A DNA stretch of 64,000 nucleotides. Source: Oscillospiraceae bacterium (GTDB taxonomy: Bacteria; Bacillota; Clostridia; UMGS1810). Of the stretch, positions 8,909 through 18,906 are shown piece after piece. The notes beneath the pieces are model-generated. The model was not told the origin of the DNA, did no database searches, and saw only the letters and a program-made list of their open reading frames with translations. Position 1 is the first letter of the stretch, and every line of letters starts with the position of its first letter. The position numbers and the translations under genes were made by a program. The stretch spans positions 1-64,000 of the forward strand of contig SVJU01000004.1 of assembly GCA_015068825.1 (NCBI GenBank). The letters run 5' to 3'.

Positions 8909-9409
8909 TTAACCCAACAATTCTTCTACTGATTTGCCTCTTGATTTAGCTACTTCTTCAGCAACCATCATACCTCTAAGGCCTTCAATTGTCGCATTAA
9001 CCATATTGCGTGGATTATTAGAACGAAGCGATTTTGCTCTGACATTCTTAATGCCTGCAAGGTCCAATACCGCTCTTACTCCGCCTCCGGCAATAACTCC
9101 GGTACCTAGTCCAGCAGGTTTTAATAATACTCTGCCTGCACCGAAAACGCCAATGTTTGCGTGAGGAATAGTTGTGTTTACAATTGGTACTGTAATCATA
9201 TTTTTCTTAGCATCATCAATCGCTTTTCTAACTGCATCGGGGATTTCAGCTGCTTTACCTGTTCCAACACCAACATGACCGTTTTCGTCGCCAACAACAA
9301 CTAAAACACTGAATCTAAAGGTTCTACCACCTTTTACAACCTTAGCAACACGATTAATGCTAACTATCTTTTCTTTTAACTCCAAAGCGTTTGCATCTAT
9401 GTTCATCAT
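8909..9409 (-). CDS. rpsE: 30S ribosomal protein S5
   Basis: 166 residues. The double-stranded-RNA-binding-like domain ([18 protein letters not shown]) is followed by [20 protein letters not shown] and the C-terminal [20 protein letters not shown]5 helps decoding fidelity and lies at the mRNA entry. Two consecutive ATG codons could serve as start; the first is 12 nt after AGGAGG. Confidence 0.96.
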   Translation of the reverse strand: MMNIDANALELKEKIVSINRVAKVVKGGRTFRFSVLVVVGDENGHVGVGTGKAAEIPDAVRKAIDDAKKNMITVPIVNTTIPHANIGVFGAGRVLLKPAGLGTGVIAGGGVRAVLDLAGIKNVRAKSLRSNNPRNMVNATIEGLRGMMVAEEVAKSRGKSVEELLG

Positions 9410-9453
9410 AAAAGCTTTTAACCTCCTTTTAAAAAGTAATTATCCTTTAAAAA

Positions 9454-9816
9454 TTAGAACTCTAAGCCGCCTTCTCTTGCACCTTCTGCAAGTGATGCAA
9501 CTCTTCCGTGGTAAATATATCCGCCTCTGTCGAATACAACCTCTTTTATGCCTTTTTCAAGTGCTTTTTTAGCAATAAGTTCTCCGACTTTTTTAGCTGC
9601 TTCTTTATTTCCGCCTGATTCTAAGCCGATTTCTTTATCTAAAGAAGAAGCTGCAACCAAGGTTGTTCCGTTTGAGTCATCAATAACCTGAGCATAGATA
9701 TTTTTAAGGCTTCTATATACATTTAGTCTTGGACGCTGTGTTGTTCCAACGACTGTTTTACGAACTCTTGCGTGTCTGCGCAATCTTGATACATTACTGC
9801 TTTCTTTGCTTATCAT
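9454..9816 (-). CDS. rplR: 50S ribosomal protein L18
   Basis: 120 residues with [21 protein letters not shown] near the start, the segment [18 protein letters not shown] and the end [21 protein letters not shown]18 binds 5S rRNA together with L5 (11081-11626). Family length. Confidence 0.96.
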   Translation of the reverse strand: MISKESSNVSRLRRHARVRKTVVGTTQRPRLNVYRSLKNIYAQVIDDSNGTTLVAASSLDKEIGLESGGNKEAAKKVGELIAKKALEKGIKEVVFDRGGYIYHGRVASLAEGAREGGLEF

Positions 9817-9858
9817 ATTGCTTATGCTCCTTTCTTAAGCTTTTCTAAGACCCTAAGA

Positions 9859-10404
9859 TTACTTCTTAGCACCGGTCTTACCTTCTTTTCTTCTGATGAC
9901 TTCATCAGCATACTTGATACCTTTGCCCTTGTAGGGTTCGGGAAGTCTTTTTTCTCTGATTTTAGCAGCGATTTCGCCAACAATCTGTTTGTCGATTCCG
10001 TTTACGATAATTGTGTTCGGATCCGGAACCTCCAATGTGTAATCAGCACTGTCTTCAACTTCAACCGGATGTGAGTAACCAAGGTTTAATACAACCTTTT
10101 TACCCTGTTTCTGTGCTCTGTAACCAACACCGTTAACCTGTAATACTTTTTTATATCCTTCAGTTACGCCAGTTACCATATTAGCAAGAAGTGTTCTTGT
10201 TAATCCGTGTAAAGCTTTGTGTGCTTTTACTTCAGAAGGTCTTTCAACAACTAATGTTGTACCTTCTGTTTTTATAATCATATCTCTGTGAAGTTTTTTA
10301 GTTAATGTACCTTTAGGTCCTTTAACAATTACTTCGTTTTCAGGATTAATTTTAACTTCAACACCGTTTGGAATGTCAATCGGCATTCTACCTATTCTTG
10401 ACAA
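9859..10404 (-). CDS. rplF: 50S ribosomal protein L6
   Basis: 181 residues, [20 protein letters not shown] onwards, with two similar alpha/beta domains and the C-terminal [22 protein letters not shown]. The start is a TTG at 10404, 8 nt after GGAGG; it gives the family-typical N-terminus, while an earlier TTG at 10419 overlaps the ribosome binding site. L6 sits near the factor-binding region. Confidence 0.95.
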   Translation of the reverse strand: MSRIGRMPIDIPNGVEVKINPENEVIVKGPKGTLTKKLHRDMIIKTEGTTLVVERPSEVKAHKALHGLTRTLLANMVTGVTEGYKKVLQVNGVGYRAQKQGKKVVLNLGYSHPVEVEDSADYTLEVPDPNTIIVNGIDKQIVGEIAAKIREKRLPEPYKGKGIKYADEVIRRKEGKTGAKK

Positions 10405-10434
10405 TGTGTTCACCTCCAATTAGTAAAAAATATA

Positions 10435-10833
10435 CTACCAAATAAATGCTAAAACTTCGCCGCCGATATTTAATTTTCTTGCCTCTTTGTCTGTCATAAT
10501 ACCTTTAGAAGTTGATACTATTGCAACACCAAGACCTCTTAATACCCTCGGCATATCTTCTTTACCGGCATAAACTCTCAAACCGGGCTTACTAACTCTT
10601 TTGATTCCTGTAATAACCTTAGACTTATTAGCACCGTATTTTAAAGTAATTTTAATTACGCCCTGTTTATTATCATCTATAACTTCATATCCAGCTATAT
10701 AACCTTCATCATTAAGGATTTTAGCAATAGCTATTTTCATTTTTGAAGAAGGAACTAAAACTGATTCGTGTTTTGATGAATTTGCATTTCTGATACGAGT
10801 AAGCATATCAGCGATAGGATCGGTTATCTGCAT
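10435..10833 (-). CDS. rpsH: 30S ribosomal protein S8
   Basis: 132 residues, [20 protein letters not shown] at the start and [21 protein letters not shown] at the C-terminal rRNA-binding end. S8 is a primary 16S rRNA binder and regulates the spc operon in enterobacteria; no such site was recognised here. Family length. Confidence 0.97.
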   Translation of the reverse strand: MQITDPIADMLTRIRNANSSKHESVLVPSSKMKIAIAKILNDEGYIAGYEVIDDNKQGVIKITLKYGANKSKVITGIKRVSKPGLRVYAGKEDMPRVLRGLGVAIVSTSKGIMTDKEARKLNIGGEVLAFIW

Positions 10834-10878
10834 ATTGTGCTACCTCCTTTTTATAATCTAATCCATATAGTTTCAAGC

Positions 10879-11064
10879 TTACCAGCTTGCTTTTTTAACA
10901 CCGGGAATCTGTCCCTTATATGCTAATTCTCTGAAGCATATACGGCAAATACCATATTTTCTCAAGTAAGCATGAGGTCTTCCGCATATTTTACATCTGT
11001 TGTATTCTCTTGTTGAATATTTCTGTGTTTTCTGTTGTTTTAATACCATCGCTTTTTTAGCCAT
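10879..11064 (-). CDS. rpsN: 30S ribosomal protein S14, zinc type
   Basis: 61 residues with a zinc ribbon [20 protein letters not shown] (CxxC twice), the short zinc-binding form also called type Z. It ends [11 protein letters not shown] as the family does. Between rplE and rpsH. Confidence 0.97.
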   Translation of the reverse strand: MAKKAMVLKQQKTQKYSTREYNRCKICGRPHAYLRKYGICRICFRELAYKGQIPGVKKASW

Positions 11065-11080
11065 GCGTTATTTCCTCCTC

Positions 11081-11626
11081 TCACGCTTTAATGAATGGAG
11101 CACCCATAAGTGATAATAGTTCACGTGCTTCTTCATCTGTATTTGCAGTAGTTACCATGATTATATCCATACCTCTGATTTTGTCTATTTTATCATAGTC
11201 AATTTCAGGGAAGATAAGCTGTTCTTTAATACCTAAAGAGTAGTTTCCTCTGCCATCGAAAGAGTTAGGGTTAATACCTCTGAAGTCTCTTACACGAGGA
11301 AGAGCGATATTGAATAGTCTGTCAAGGAATTCATACATTTTATCGCTACGAAGTGTAACCTTGCAACCAAGATTCATACCCTCTCTGATTTTAAAGTTAG
11401 CAACTGATTTTCTTGCTTTTGTTACAACAGGTGCCTGACCTGTGATTAGAGCAAGATCATTTACTGCTGCATCTAATGCTTTTGCGTTGTCTTTTGCTTC
11501 ACCAACGCCGATATTTATAACAATTTTATCTAATTTAGGAATTTGCATCGGGCTTTTATAACCGAATTTTTCCATAAGCGCTTTTCTTACTTCGTTATCG
11601 TAATGCGCTTTTAATCTGCTAGCCAT
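11081..11626 (-). CDS. rplE: 50S ribosomal protein L5
   Basis: 181 residues. [19 protein letters not shown], the [21 protein letters not shown] end and the [19 protein letters not shown] segment are diagnostic. L5 binds 5S rRNA and touches the P-site tRNA. A weak AAGGAGG lies upstream. Confidence 0.97.
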   Translation of the reverse strand: MASRLKAHYDNEVRKALMEKFGYKSPMQIPKLDKIVINIGVGEAKDNAKALDAAVNDLALITGQAPVVTKARKSVANFKIREGMNLGCKVTLRSDKMYEFLDRLFNIALPRVRDFRGINPNSFDGRGNYSLGIKEQLIFPEIDYDKIDKIRGMDIIMVTTANTDEEARELLSLMGAPFIKA

Positions 11627-11655
11627 AAGCGAAAATCCTCCTTCCTTACTTTTAA

Positions 11656-11982
11656 TTAGTCTTCAAATACTTCCAAGCAGTTTTTGCAAACTCTTGATTT
11701 ATTACCGTCAGCCAAAACTTTGTGGCCTAAACGTGTCGGTTTTCCGCACTTATTGCAAATATGCATTACTTTGCAAGCATAAATCGGAGCTTCCTGATGA
11801 ACAATTCCGCCCGGATCAGTCTGGCTTCTTGGTTTTTTATGCTTTGTAACCATATTCACGCCTTCAACGATTACTTTTCTTTCATCGGGAATAACTGTTA
11901 ATACTTTACCCTTTTTGCCTTTGTCAACACCGGATAAAACAACAACGTTGTCCCCTTTTTTAATATGAACTTTAGTTCTCAT
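11656..11982 (-). CDS. rplX: 50S ribosomal protein L24, zinc-binding form
   Basis: 108 residues: a KOW domain ([20 protein letters not shown]) and a C-terminal zinc ribbon, [14 protein letters not shown] then CKNC, which marks the cysteine-containing form of L24. L24 starts 50S assembly on 23S domain I. The ATG at 11982 is 11 nt after GGAGG; a TTG nine bases earlier is too close. Confidence 0.95.
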   Translation of the reverse strand: MRTKVHIKKGDNVVVLSGVDKGKKGKVLTVIPDERKVIVEGVNMVTKHKKPRSQTDPGGIVHQEAPIYACKVMHICNKCGKPTRLGHKVLADGNKSRVCKNCLEVFED

Positions 11983-12003
11983 TAACTTCAACGCCTCCTT
12001 GTC

Positions 12004-12372
12004 TTATAAAACTTCGGGTGCCAAAGACAATATTTTCATATATTCTTTCTCTCTCAATTCACGAGCGATAGGTCCAAATATACGAGTTCCTTTCGGAGTC
12101 TTATCATCTCTGATTATAACAGCCGCATTTTCATCAAATTTAATATATGTGCCGTCAGGTCTTCTTAAGCCTTTAACGCTTCTAACTATAACACATTTAA
12201 CAACTTCGCCTTTTTTAACAACTCCGCCTGGTGTTGCTTTTTTAACCGAAGCAATAATTGTATCACCAATATTGGCAAATCTTCTTCTGCTGCCGCCTAA
12301 AACTCTGATGCACATAAGTTCTTTTGCACCTGTGTTATCGGCAACTTTTAACAAAGTTTGTTGCTGTATCAC
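12004..12372 (-). CDS. rplN: 50S ribosomal protein L14
   Basis: 122 residues, [20 protein letters not shown], with [20 protein letters not shown] and the end [14 protein letters not shown]14 forms an intersubunit bridge and is the silencing-factor RsfS contact. Family length and usual place between rpsQ and rplX. Confidence 0.97.
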   Translation of the reverse strand: MIQQQTLLKVADNTGAKELMCIRVLGGSRRRFANIGDTIIASVKKATPGGVVKKGEVVKCVIVRSVKGLRRPDGTYIKFDENAAVIIRDDKTPKGTRIFGPIARELREKEYMKILSLAPEVL

Positions 12373-12395
12373 TACAAACGTCTCCTTTCCGAGTA

Positions 12396-12650
12396 TTATT
12401 GAGCTTTCTCTAAAATCTCAACCAGTCTCCAGCGTTTGTCTTTAGAAATAGGTTTTGTTTCCATAACTTTAACCTTATCGCCAATTCTTGCAACGCCTTC
12501 TTCGTCGTGAGCTTTTAATTTATAAGTTCTTTTAACGATTTTGCCGTATAAGCCGTGTTTTACATTGTACTCAATGGCAACAACAATTGTTTTATCCATT
12601 TTGTCACTTACTACTTTACCTATACGAACTTTTCTGTAATTACGTTCCAC
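12396..12650 (-). CDS. rpsQ: 30S ribosomal protein S17
   Basis: 84 residues with the OB-fold sequence [20 protein letters not shown] and [19 protein letters not shown]. The start is a GTG at 12650, 9 nt after AAAGGAGG. A primary binder of 16S rRNA helix 11. Confidence 0.96.
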   Translation of the reverse strand: MERNYRKVRIGKVVSDKMDKTIVVAIEYNVKHGLYGKIVKRTYKLKAHDEEGVARIGDKVKVMETKPISKDKRWRLVEILEKAQ

Positions 12651-12719
12651 TTGCGAAATCCTCCTTTTTACAAAATAAAAATCTTTTCGTTGGAATTATC
12701 TTATCTGCAATTAGACAAA

Positions 12720-12920
12720 TTAAACAGATTGTTTTAATTCTCTTTCACGAAGGACTGTCTTTATTTTTGCGATTGTACGCTTAACTTCTGTTACTCTCTT
12801 CGGATTGTCAAGCTGATTTGTAGCCAGTTGAAATCTCAAATTGAATAATTCTGCTTTAAGCTCAGCAAGCTTTTGCTCTAATTCCATATCTGCAAAATCT
12901 CTGATTTCATTAACTTTCAC
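12720..12920 (-). CDS. rpmC: 50S ribosomal protein L29
   Basis: 66 residues: a helical hairpin, [20 protein letters not shown] ... [20 protein letters not shown]. It overlaps the end of rplP by 11 nt. The start is uncertain: a GTG at 12920 gives the family-typical M-K-V-N-E-I, while an ATG at 12932 has the better spaced GAGG. Either way translation is coupled to rplP. L29 lies at the exit tunnel and helps dock trigger factor. Confidence 0.92.
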   Translation of the reverse strand: MKVNEIRDFADMELEQKLAELKAELFNLRFQLATNQLDNPKRVTEVKRTIAKIKTVLRERELKQSV

Positions 12921-13350
12921 TAGAATCACCATCACTTTCCTCAGCCTGGCGGGTAACAATTTTACATTTAACGGGAAGTTTGTGCATAGCAAGACGTAGA
13001 GCCTCTCTAGCGATTTCCTCATTAACACCGCCGATTTCAAACATTACTCTGCCTGGTTTAACAACTGCAACCCAGTATTCAGGTGAACCTTTACCGCTAC
13101 CCATACGAGTTTCAGCAGGTTTTTCTGTTACCGGTTTGTCAGGGAATATTTTAATCCAAACCTGACCACCTCTTTTTATATAACGAGTCATTGCAATTCT
13201 GGCAGCTTCTATCTGATTGCTTGTAATCCAAGCTGGTTCTAAAGCCTGAATACCATATTCACCGTTGCTTACTTTGTTTCCGCGTAAAGCTTTACCGGTC
13301 ATACGGCCTCTCATAACTCTTCTGTATTTTACTCTTTTAGGTAACAACAT
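12910..13350 (-). CDS. rplP: 50S ribosomal protein L16
   Basis: 146 residues, [20 protein letters not shown], with [20 protein letters not shown] and [17 protein letters not shown]16 is needed for peptidyl-transferase centre maturation. The C-terminus carries an acidic/serine tail ([10 protein letters not shown]) somewhat longer than usual; this tail DNA doubles as the rpmC start region. Confidence 0.97.
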   Translation of the reverse strand: MLLPKRVKYRRVMRGRMTGKALRGNKVSNGEYGIQALEPAWITSNQIEAARIAMTRYIKRGGQVWIKIFPDKPVTEKPAETRMGSGKGSPEYWVAVVKPGRVMFEIGGVNEEIAREALRLAMHKLPVKCKIVTRQAEESDGDSSES

Positions 13351-13352
13351 AA

Positions 13353-14018
13353 TTATTTACCTCCTTTGCCTTCAGCAACCGGTTTGTTAGATCTTAAAAC
13401 TTCACCTTTGTAGATCCAAACTTTAACACCGATTTTTCCGTAAGTTGTATCAGCTTCATAGAAACCGTAATCAATGTCAGCTCTTAGTGTCTGAAGAGGA
13501 ATTGTACCTTCATGATACTGTTCGCAACGAGCAATTTCTGCACCGCCAAGACGACCAGAACAAGATGTTTTAATACCTTTAACGCCCATTTTCATAGCTC
13601 TCTGCATACACTGTTTCATAGCTCTTCTGAAAGAAATACGTCTTTCAAGCTGAGCAGCAATGTTTTCAGCAACAAGCTGTGCGTTAGCTTCAGCACCTTT
13701 AACTTCTACGATATTAACAATAACGCTTTTGCCGATAAGGTTTTCTACACTTGCTTTGATTTTATCTTTTTCTGCACCGCCACGGCCAATGATGATACCG
13801 GGTTTAGCAGAGAAAATGTTAATTCTTACTTTGTTATCGTTTCTTTCGATTTCAATTTTTGCAATACCGGCTGCAAAAAGTGATTTCTTTAAGAATTTTC
13901 TAATTTTGTAATCTTCAACGAGATTATCACCAAAATCTTTTTTGTTAGCGTACCATTTGGAATCCCAATCTTTGATAACGCCTACTCTTAATCCATGAGG
14001 ATGTACTTTTTGGCCCAA
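13353..14018 (-). CDS. rpsC: 30S ribosomal protein S3
   Basis: 221 residues. [20 protein letters not shown] opens it; the KH domain has [15 protein letters not shown]; the C-terminal domain contains [21 protein letters not shown]3 is part of the mRNA-entry helicase site. Two bases separate it from rplP. Confidence 0.97.
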   Translation of the reverse strand: MGQKVHPHGLRVGVIKDWDSKWYANKKDFGDNLVEDYKIRKFLKKSLFAAGIAKIEIERNDNKVRINIFSAKPGIIIGRGGAEKDKIKASVENLIGKSVIVNIVEVKGAEANAQLVAENIAAQLERRISFRRAMKQCMQRAMKMGVKGIKTSCSGRLGGAEIARCEQYHEGTIPLQTLRADIDYGFYEADTTYGKIGVKVWIYKGEVLRSNKPVAEGKGGK

Positions 14019-14034
14019 AACTCTTACCTCCTTC

Positions 14035-14385
14035 TTATTCTTTCTCTTTTAATACCACTGTAACGTGGCTTGTTCTTTTGTTAATTCTGAACGCTCTACC
14101 CTGAGCTCTTGGCTGAACTCTCTTTAATATTGGTCCCTGATTTGCGAAAATCTCTGCAACATAAAGTTTTTCAACGTCCATATTATGATTATTTTCTGCA
14201 TTTGCAATAGCAGATTTTAAAAGTTTTTCAACTAATTCAGCGGCAGCTTTAGGTGTGAATTTTAAAATTGCAAGTGCATCGCCAACTGATTTGTTTCTTA
14301 TTAAATCAATTACAATTTTCACTTTTCTTGGTGAAATACGAGCATAACTTAGTTTTGCTCTTGCTTCGTTTGCAACTAATTCCAT
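14035..14385 (-). CDS. rplV: 50S ribosomal protein L22
   Basis: 116 residues: [20 protein letters not shown] at the start and the tunnel-lining beta hairpin [20 protein letters not shown]. The hairpin tip contributes to macrolide sensitivity; nothing unusual is seen there. Confidence 0.96.
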   Translation of the reverse strand: MELVANEARAKLSYARISPRKVKIVIDLIRNKSVGDALAILKFTPKAAAELVEKLLKSAIANAENNHNMDVEKLYVAEIFANQGPILKRVQPRAQGRAFRINKRTSHVTVVLKEKE

Positions 14386-14427
14386 TGAATAAATCCTCCT
14401 CTCAAGTAATAGGATATTTTATTTAAA

Positions 14428-14706
14428 TTACTTAACACCGGATGTTTTTGATCCTGCATGACCTTTAAAAGTTCTTGTAGGAGCAAATTCACCAAGTTTA
14501 TGACCAACCATGTCCTCACTAACATATACCGGAACATGTTTTCTGCCATCATAAACAGCGATTGTATGTCCAACCATTTCGGGGAATAATGTAGATGCTC
14601 TTGACCAGGTTTTAATAACTCTCTTTTCACCAGCGTCATTCATCTCGTTAATTCTTTTTAAAAGGCGTTCTTCAACGTAAGGGCCTTTTTTAACTGATCT
14701 TCCCAT
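14428..14706 (-). CDS. rpsS: 30S ribosomal protein S19
   Basis: 92 residues, [20 protein letters not shown], with [20 protein letters not shown] and [19 protein letters not shown]19 contacts the A-site finger and S13 in the small-subunit head. Family length. Confidence 0.97.
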   Translation of the reverse strand: MGRSVKKGPYVEERLLKRINEMNDAGEKRVIKTWSRASTLFPEMVGHTIAVYDGRKHVPVYVSEDMVGHKLGEFAPTRTFKGHAGSKTSGVK

Positions 14707-14744
14707 AATAAACCTCCTTCCAAATACATAAAATAGGTTTTATA

Positions 14745-15578
14745 TTATTTTGCATTTCTTCTCTTAATGATAAACTTGTTGCTCTGTTTCTTTTTATTTC
14801 TTGTTTTGTAACCAAGTGCTGGTTTACCCCATGGTGTAACAGGGCTTGGCATACCAACAGGAGATTTACCTTCACCACCACCGTGTGGATGGTCGCATGG
14901 GTTCATAACAACACCACGTACTGTAGGTCTCCATCCCATGTGTCTTTTTCTGCCGGCTTTACCGATAGAAACGTTTTCATGGTCTAAGTTACCAACCTGA
15001 CCGATTGTAGCTCGGCAATCAAGTCTGATCATTCTAACTTCGCCAGATGGAAGTCTAACCTGAGCATATTTGTCTTCTTTAGCCATAAGCTGTGCACAGT
15101 TACCTGCACTTCTTACAAGCTGACCACCCTTATTTGGGAATAGCTCAATGTTGTGAATAAGTGTACCAACCGGAATATCAGCTATGCAAAGTGCATTACC
15201 TGGTTTGATATCAGCATCAGAACCTGAACGAACAACATCGCCTACTTTAAGTGTGTGAGGAGCAATAATGTAGCTCTTTACACCATCTTCGTACTGAATT
15301 AAAGCAATATTAGCAGATCTGTTAGGATCGTATTCAATTGCAATAACATTTGCATTCATTCCGTCTTTATTTCTTTTGAAATCTATAACTCTGTATTTTT
15401 TCTTGTTCCCGCCGCCTCTGTGACGAACAGTAATTCTGCCGTAAGAGTTTCTGCCTGAATTCTTTTTAAGAGGTTCAAGCAAAGATTTTTCCGGTTCAGC
15501 CTTTGTGATTTCTTCAAAGGTTGACACAGTCATAAATCTACGAGCAGGAGAAGTAGGATTAAATTTTTTAATCGCCAT
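14745..15578 (-). CDS. rplB: 50S ribosomal protein L2
   Basis: 277 residues. [20 protein letters not shown] near the start, [20 protein letters not shown], and [20 protein letters not shown] containing the conserved histidine near the peptidyl-transferase centre. Between rplW and rpsS. Confidence 0.98.
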   Translation of the reverse strand: MAIKKFNPTSPARRFMTVSTFEEITKAEPEKSLLEPLKKNSGRNSYGRITVRHRGGGNKKKYRVIDFKRNKDGMNANVIAIEYDPNRSANIALIQYEDGVKSYIIAPHTLKVGDVVRSGSDADIKPGNALCIADIPVGTLIHNIELFPNKGGQLVRSAGNCAQLMAKEDKYAQVRLPSGEVRMIRLDCRATIGQVGNLDHENVSIGKAGRKRHMGWRPTVRGVVMNPCDHPHGGGEGKSPVGMPSPVTPWGKPALGYKTRNKKKQSNKFIIKRRNAK

Positions 15579-15602
15579 TTTCGTTACACTCCTTTTTTAA
15601 TT

Positions 15603-15893
15603 TTAAGCCATGCCTTCAAAGAATTCTATTGTTTTAGAATCAGCAGATAGTTTCACGGTAGCTTTTTTCCAATCAGCTCTTTTACCGGAAGTAGCGCCCA
15701 TTCTTTTGATTTTTCCAAGAACTCTTGATGTTGTGACAGACACAACCTTTACATTGAAGATTTCTTCAACGGCTTTCTTTATTTCGATTTTGTTGGCATC
15801 TTTTTTAACCTCGAAGGTGTATTTTTTGTCAGCCAACTGACTCATACTCTTTTCAGAGATAATTGGTCTAATGATGATGTCGTGTGCAAACAT
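15603..15893 (-). CDS. rplW: 50S ribosomal protein L23
   Basis: 96 residues, [20 protein letters not shown], then [20 protein letters not shown]. It forms the docking site for trigger factor and SRP at the tunnel exit. Its ATG overlaps the rplD stop by one base (TAATG), so the two are coupled. Confidence 0.97.
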   Translation of the reverse strand: MFAHDIIIRPIISEKSMSQLADKKYTFEVKKDANKIEIKKAVEEIFNVKVVSVTTSRVLGKIKRMGATSGKRADWKKATVKLSADSKTIEFFEGMA

Positions 15894-16516
15894 TATGCGA
15901 ACACCTCCTCAATCTTTGTTACCGCTTCTTTAGCGATAATAAGCTGGTCGTGACTTAAAATATCATAAACGTTAAGAACATTTACGAATGTAGGTGTAAC
16001 ACCTTTTATGTTTCTTGCTGATTTTACGATTAAATCGTCTTTATCACAAGTTACGATAAGTGCTTTTTCATTTACGTTCAAGCTCTTAAGCATATTGGCA
16101 ATTACACTTGTTTTATAGCCTTCAACCTTCATATCTTCAATAACTTTGATTTCGTTTTCGATTGCTTTTGCACTAAGTGCAGATTTTAGAGCAACTCTTT
16201 TTAATTTTTTGTTTAATGAGTAGCTGTAATCTCTCGGTTTTGGACCTAATGCGATACCGCCTTTAATCCACTGTGTAGCTCTTATGCTACCCTGTCTTGC
16301 ACGGCCTGTACCTTTTTGTCTCCAAGGCTTAATTCCGCCGCCGCTAACTTCTGAACGAGTTTTAGTACTCTGTGTACCATGTCTCTGGTTTGCAAGGTAG
16401 TTTACAACAACCTGATGAAGCGCACTTTTGTTCACTTCCTGACCAAATATAGCTTCGCTAAGTTCGATGTCGCCTACCTGGCTTCCGTCCATTTTATATA
16501 AACCTACTTTAGGCAT
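15893..16516 (-). CDS. rplD: 50S ribosomal protein L4
   Basis: 207 residues. The extended tunnel loop region [20 protein letters not shown] and [20 protein letters not shown] is diagnostic. In gamma-proteobacteria L4 represses its own operon; whether it binds the leader at 17590-17840 here is unknown. Confidence 0.97.
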   Translation of the reverse strand: MPKVGLYKMDGSQVGDIELSEAIFGQEVNKSALHQVVVNYLANQRHGTQSTKTRSEVSGGGIKPWRQKGTGRARQGSIRATQWIKGGIALGPKPRDYSYSLNKKLKRVALKSALSAKAIENEIKVIEDMKVEGYKTSVIANMLKSLNVNEKALIVTCDKDDLIVKSARNIKGVTPTFVNVLNVYDILSHDQLIIAKEAVTKIEEVFA

Positions 16517-16543
16517 ACTTTAGTCCTCCTTTCCAAAAATCTA

Positions 16544-17179
16544 TTATTTAGATTTAACTGTATTTACTATTGTTAACAATCCGCCTTTAGGGCCAGGAAC
16601 AGCACCTTTAACAAGAATAAGGTTCTTTTCAGCATCTACTCTTACAACATCAAGATTCTGAACTGTTACTTTTTCAACACCCATGTGACCTGGAAGTTTT
16701 GTGTTCTTCATAACTCTTGAAGGAGTTGAACAAGCACCCATTGAACCAGGATGTCTGTGTACAGGACCTGTACCATGAGTTTCTTTTAATCTTGAGAAGT
16801 TGTGACGTTTGATAACGCCTGCGTATCCTTTACCTTTGCTGATACCGGTAACATCAATTTTGTCGCCAGCAGCAAAAATGTCTGCTTTGATTTCGTCGCC
16901 GATGTTATATTCAACACCGTCATCGAATCTGAACTCTCTTAGTACCTTTTTGTAAGCAACGCCTGCTTTGTCAAGGTGACCTTTTTCTGGTTTGTTAAGT
17001 TTCTTTTCAGCAACATCAACATAACCAACCTGAACAGCTTTGTAACCGTCATTTTCAACAGTTTTAAGCTGTGTTACGGTTACAGGGCCCGCCATAATAA
17101 CAGTTACGGGAATCACTGTGCCGTCTTCAGCAAAAACCTGAGTCATGCCAAGTTTTTTTCCTAAAATTGCTTTTTGCAT
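16544..17179 (-). CDS. rplC: 50S ribosomal protein L3
   Basis: 211 residues, [20 protein letters not shown], with [20 protein letters not shown] and [20 protein letters not shown], whose central extension approaches the peptidyl-transferase centre. Preceded by a 98-nt gap rich in hairpins. Confidence 0.97.
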   Translation of the reverse strand: MQKAILGKKLGMTQVFAEDGTVIPVTVIMAGPVTVTQLKTVENDGYKAVQVGYVDVAEKKLNKPEKGHLDKAGVAYKKVLREFRFDDGVEYNIGDEIKADIFAAGDKIDVTGISKGKGYAGVIKRHNFSRLKETHGTGPVHRHPGSMGACSTPSRVMKNTKLPGHMGVEKVTVQNLDVVRVDAEKNLILVKGAVPGPKGGLLTIVNTVKSK

Positions 17180-17197
17180 AATTTTTTCCTCCTAATC

Positions 17198-17276
17198 GGT
17201 TATTGGTTGAAGCATTTCACTCCAACATTGACCGGCTGCATCTTAAATTTGCAGCCACAAGACTTAATCAAGTCTT
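17198..17276 (-). promoter_or_regulatory. Three consecutive hairpins in the rpsJ-rplC gap
   Basis: Reading the minus strand: AAGACTT-GATT-AAGTCTT (perfect 7-bp stem), GGCTGCA ... TGCAGCC (perfect 7-bp stem), then GTTGGAG pairing with CTTCAAC (one G-U), closed by GGT and ACC. The last lies just before the AGGAGG of rplC. There is no U-run after any hairpin, so these are not terminators. They are a candidate cis-acting control or processing element; function is inferred from position only. Confidence 0.5.
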
Positions 17277-17277
17277 A

Positions 17278-17589
17278 TCAGACCTGCTTAATTTCAATAT
17301 CAACACCTGCTGGTAAAGAAATTTTTAGCAAGGTATCAATTGTTTTTGATGTCGGCTCAAGGATGTCGATAAGTCTTTTGTGAGTTCTCATTTCGAACTG
17401 TTCGCGAGAATCTTTATACTTGTGAACTGCACGAAGAATTGTTACGATCTCCTTTTTTGTGGGTAGCGGAATAGGTCCTGAAACTTTAGCACCTGTTCTT
17501 ACTGCTGTTTCCACAATTTTCTGTGCCGATTGATCAACCAACTGATGATCATAAGCTTTTAGCTTAATTCTGATTTTCTGATTAGCCAT
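17278..17589 (-). CDS. rpsJ: 30S ribosomal protein S10
   Basis: 103 residues: [40 protein letters not shown] and [20 protein letters not shown] are diagnostic. S10 also acts with NusB in antitermination. It is the first gene of the operon, with AAGGAGG 7 nt upstream and a long leader. The elongation-factor genes that usually precede it are absent. Confidence 0.98.
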   Translation of the reverse strand: MANQKIRIKLKAYDHQLVDQSAQKIVETAVRTGAKVSGPIPLPTKKEIVTILRAVHKYKDSREQFEMRTHKRLIDILEPTSKTIDTLLKISLPAGVDIEIKQV

Positions 17590-17840
17590 TGTAGTACCTC
17601 CTTATCGTAATTTAGTTTGAGCATTACGACTTCATAAACAGTACACATAGCCGCGTGTTCCTCGTTTTTTGCATTATAAATCCCGGTTTCAGACGCAAAC
17701 CGGGCATAATACAACACATAGTAACACACAAATATATATTGTACTGTGACTTTGCCGCCCGAGTTCTATGATTCGGACATTCTCCACGGAAATTAGCCTT
17801 GCGGCTGCAACCTCCCGCTTCATCGTATGTCATGCCACAC
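17590..17840 (-). promoter_or_regulatory. S10 operon 5' leader with structured RNA
   Basis: About 250 nt separate the predicted transcript start (near 17840) from rpsJ. The leader is GC-richer than its surroundings, with segments GCGGGAGGTTGCAGCCGC and TTTCCGTGGAGAATGTCCG and a perfect stem CCCGGTTT/AAACCGGG with the 7-nt loop GCGTCTG at 17681-17703. Further down, ACAC and GTGT flank a GCGGCTA-type loop. No U-run follows the stem. This looks like the autogenous control leader of a clostridial ribosomal operon; the ligand is not known to me. A weak open reading frame through it is not believed. Confidence 0.6.
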
Positions 17841-17846
17841 TCGATT

Positions 17847-17875
17847 ATTTTACACTATTTTAATGGATTTTGCAA
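17847..17875 (-). promoter_or_regulatory. Sigma-A promoter of the S10-spc-alpha operon
   Basis: Minus strand: TTGCAA at 17870-17875, 17-nt spacer, TAAAAT at 17847-17852. It is the only good promoter between xerD and rpsJ and sits right where the structured leader begins. Confidence 0.75.
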
Positions 17876-17926
17876 GTTTTTTTTGTTATTTAGTACTGTT
17901 TTTTTCAAAAAAAATAAAATTTCGTA

Positions 17927-17964
17927 AAAAATGCACAAAAGCAGTTCGCGCTTATGTGCATTTT
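17927..17964 (-). terminator. Terminator after xerD
   Basis: Minus strand AAAATGCACA and TGTGCATTTT form the outer stem, with AAGC/GCTT inside, followed by six T. It closes the spoIIM-xerD unit. The rest of the interval 17880-18004 is AT-rich and shows nothing else. Confidence 0.85.
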
Positions 17965-18004
17965 ATGTATATATTTTCGTTATTTTTAATATAAATTATA
18001 GTTT

Positions 18005-18886
18005 TTATGCCCTTGGATGTGCCTTTGTATACACTTCTTTAATCCTCGTTTTAACCAATCGTGCATAAACCTGTGTAGAAGCAATATCACTGTGCCCAAG
18101 CATTTCTGATATTGCTGTAATATCAGCCCCGTTTTCAAGAAGATGTGCCGCAAATGAATGTCTTAAAGTGTGGGGAGTTATCTCCTTTTTTATGCCAGCT
18201 TTTTCTTTGTACTCTTTTATAATCTTCCAGAAACCCTGCCTTGTTATTTTTGTTCCGCTGCAATTTACAAATAAGATTTCTTCGTTTTCATCACCTATCA
18301 TAAATGAACGTGCATACATAAGATAGTCATTAAGCGCTGCAACGCAGGGTGCTCCCAAAGGAATAATTCTTGCTCTTGGTGCTGCAACACACTTAACAAA
18401 CTCCAAAGCAGTATCAACATCGCTCACCTTAAGATTAACAAGTTCAGAAACCTTTATACCAGATGCATATATAAGCTCAAGCATAGCTTTATCACGTTTT
18501 CCTTTGAATGTGGTTGAATCAGGCTGATTTAAAAGAAGGTCAACTTCTTCAACGGTTAAAATTTCAGGAAGCTTTTTATCTTTTTTGGGAAGTTCAAGCT
18601 TATATGCAGGATTATCGCGTGTTACTCCCTTTTGCAAAAGATACTTATAAAACATTCTAATTCCGGCAACCGCCCTTGTAATACTCGAAGGTGCTTTTTT
18701 ACATTTTTGAAGATACATTATATAAGAAAGAACATTTGTTCTGTTTGCTTTTGTAATATCAACAAGATTTGAATCCATATAACCTATGTATTGTCTTATA
18801 TCTCTTAAATACGACTGGATAGTATTTTCAGAAGAATTTCTTTCTTTCTCCATGTAATCTATAAACTCTGTTAGTAAATCTGACAT
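18005..18886 (-). CDS. xerD: XerD-like tyrosine recombinase with altered active site
   Basis: 293 residues: an N-terminal SAM-like core-binding domain (about 1-100) and a C-terminal catalytic domain. The second-half residues are present: H239 and R242 in PHTLRHSFAAHLL, H265 in LGHSD and the nucleophile Y274 in TQVYARL. However, the first catalytic arginine (XerD GLRVSEL) is lysine here, K145 in GIKVSEL, and the beta-hairpin lysine aligns with alanine 168 in VAAPRARIIPL. XerD resolves chromosome dimers with XerC. The spoIIM neighbour, 20 nt upstream, matches the linkage in Bacillus, where ripX/xerD is near spoIIM. It may be an impaired or specialised paralogue. AAAGGAG lies 7 nt before the ATG. 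Confidence 0.85.
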   Translation of the reverse strand: MSDLLTEFIDYMEKERNSSENTIQSYLRDIRQYIGYMDSNLVDITKANRTNVLSYIMYLQKCKKAPSSITRAVAGIRMFYKYLLQKGVTRDNPAYKLELPKKDKKLPEILTVEEVDLLLNQPDSTTFKGKRDKAMLELIYASGIKVSELVNLKVSDVDTALEFVKCVAAPRARIIPLGAPCVAALNDYLMYARSFMIGDENEEILFVNCSGTKITRQGFWKIIKEYKEKAGIKKEITPHTLRHSFAAHLLENGADITAISEMLGHSDIASTQVYARLVKTRIKEVYTKAHPRA

Positions 18887-18906
18887 TTTCTTTCTCCTTT
18901 AGTATA

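Noticed and set aside
17624-17833. Open reading frame of 69 codons on the minus strand upstream of rpsJ
   Set aside because: It runs through the GC-rich structured S10 leader, has unusual composition (many Cys/Arg), no ribosome binding site, and overlaps a perfect hairpin. Treated as leader RNA.
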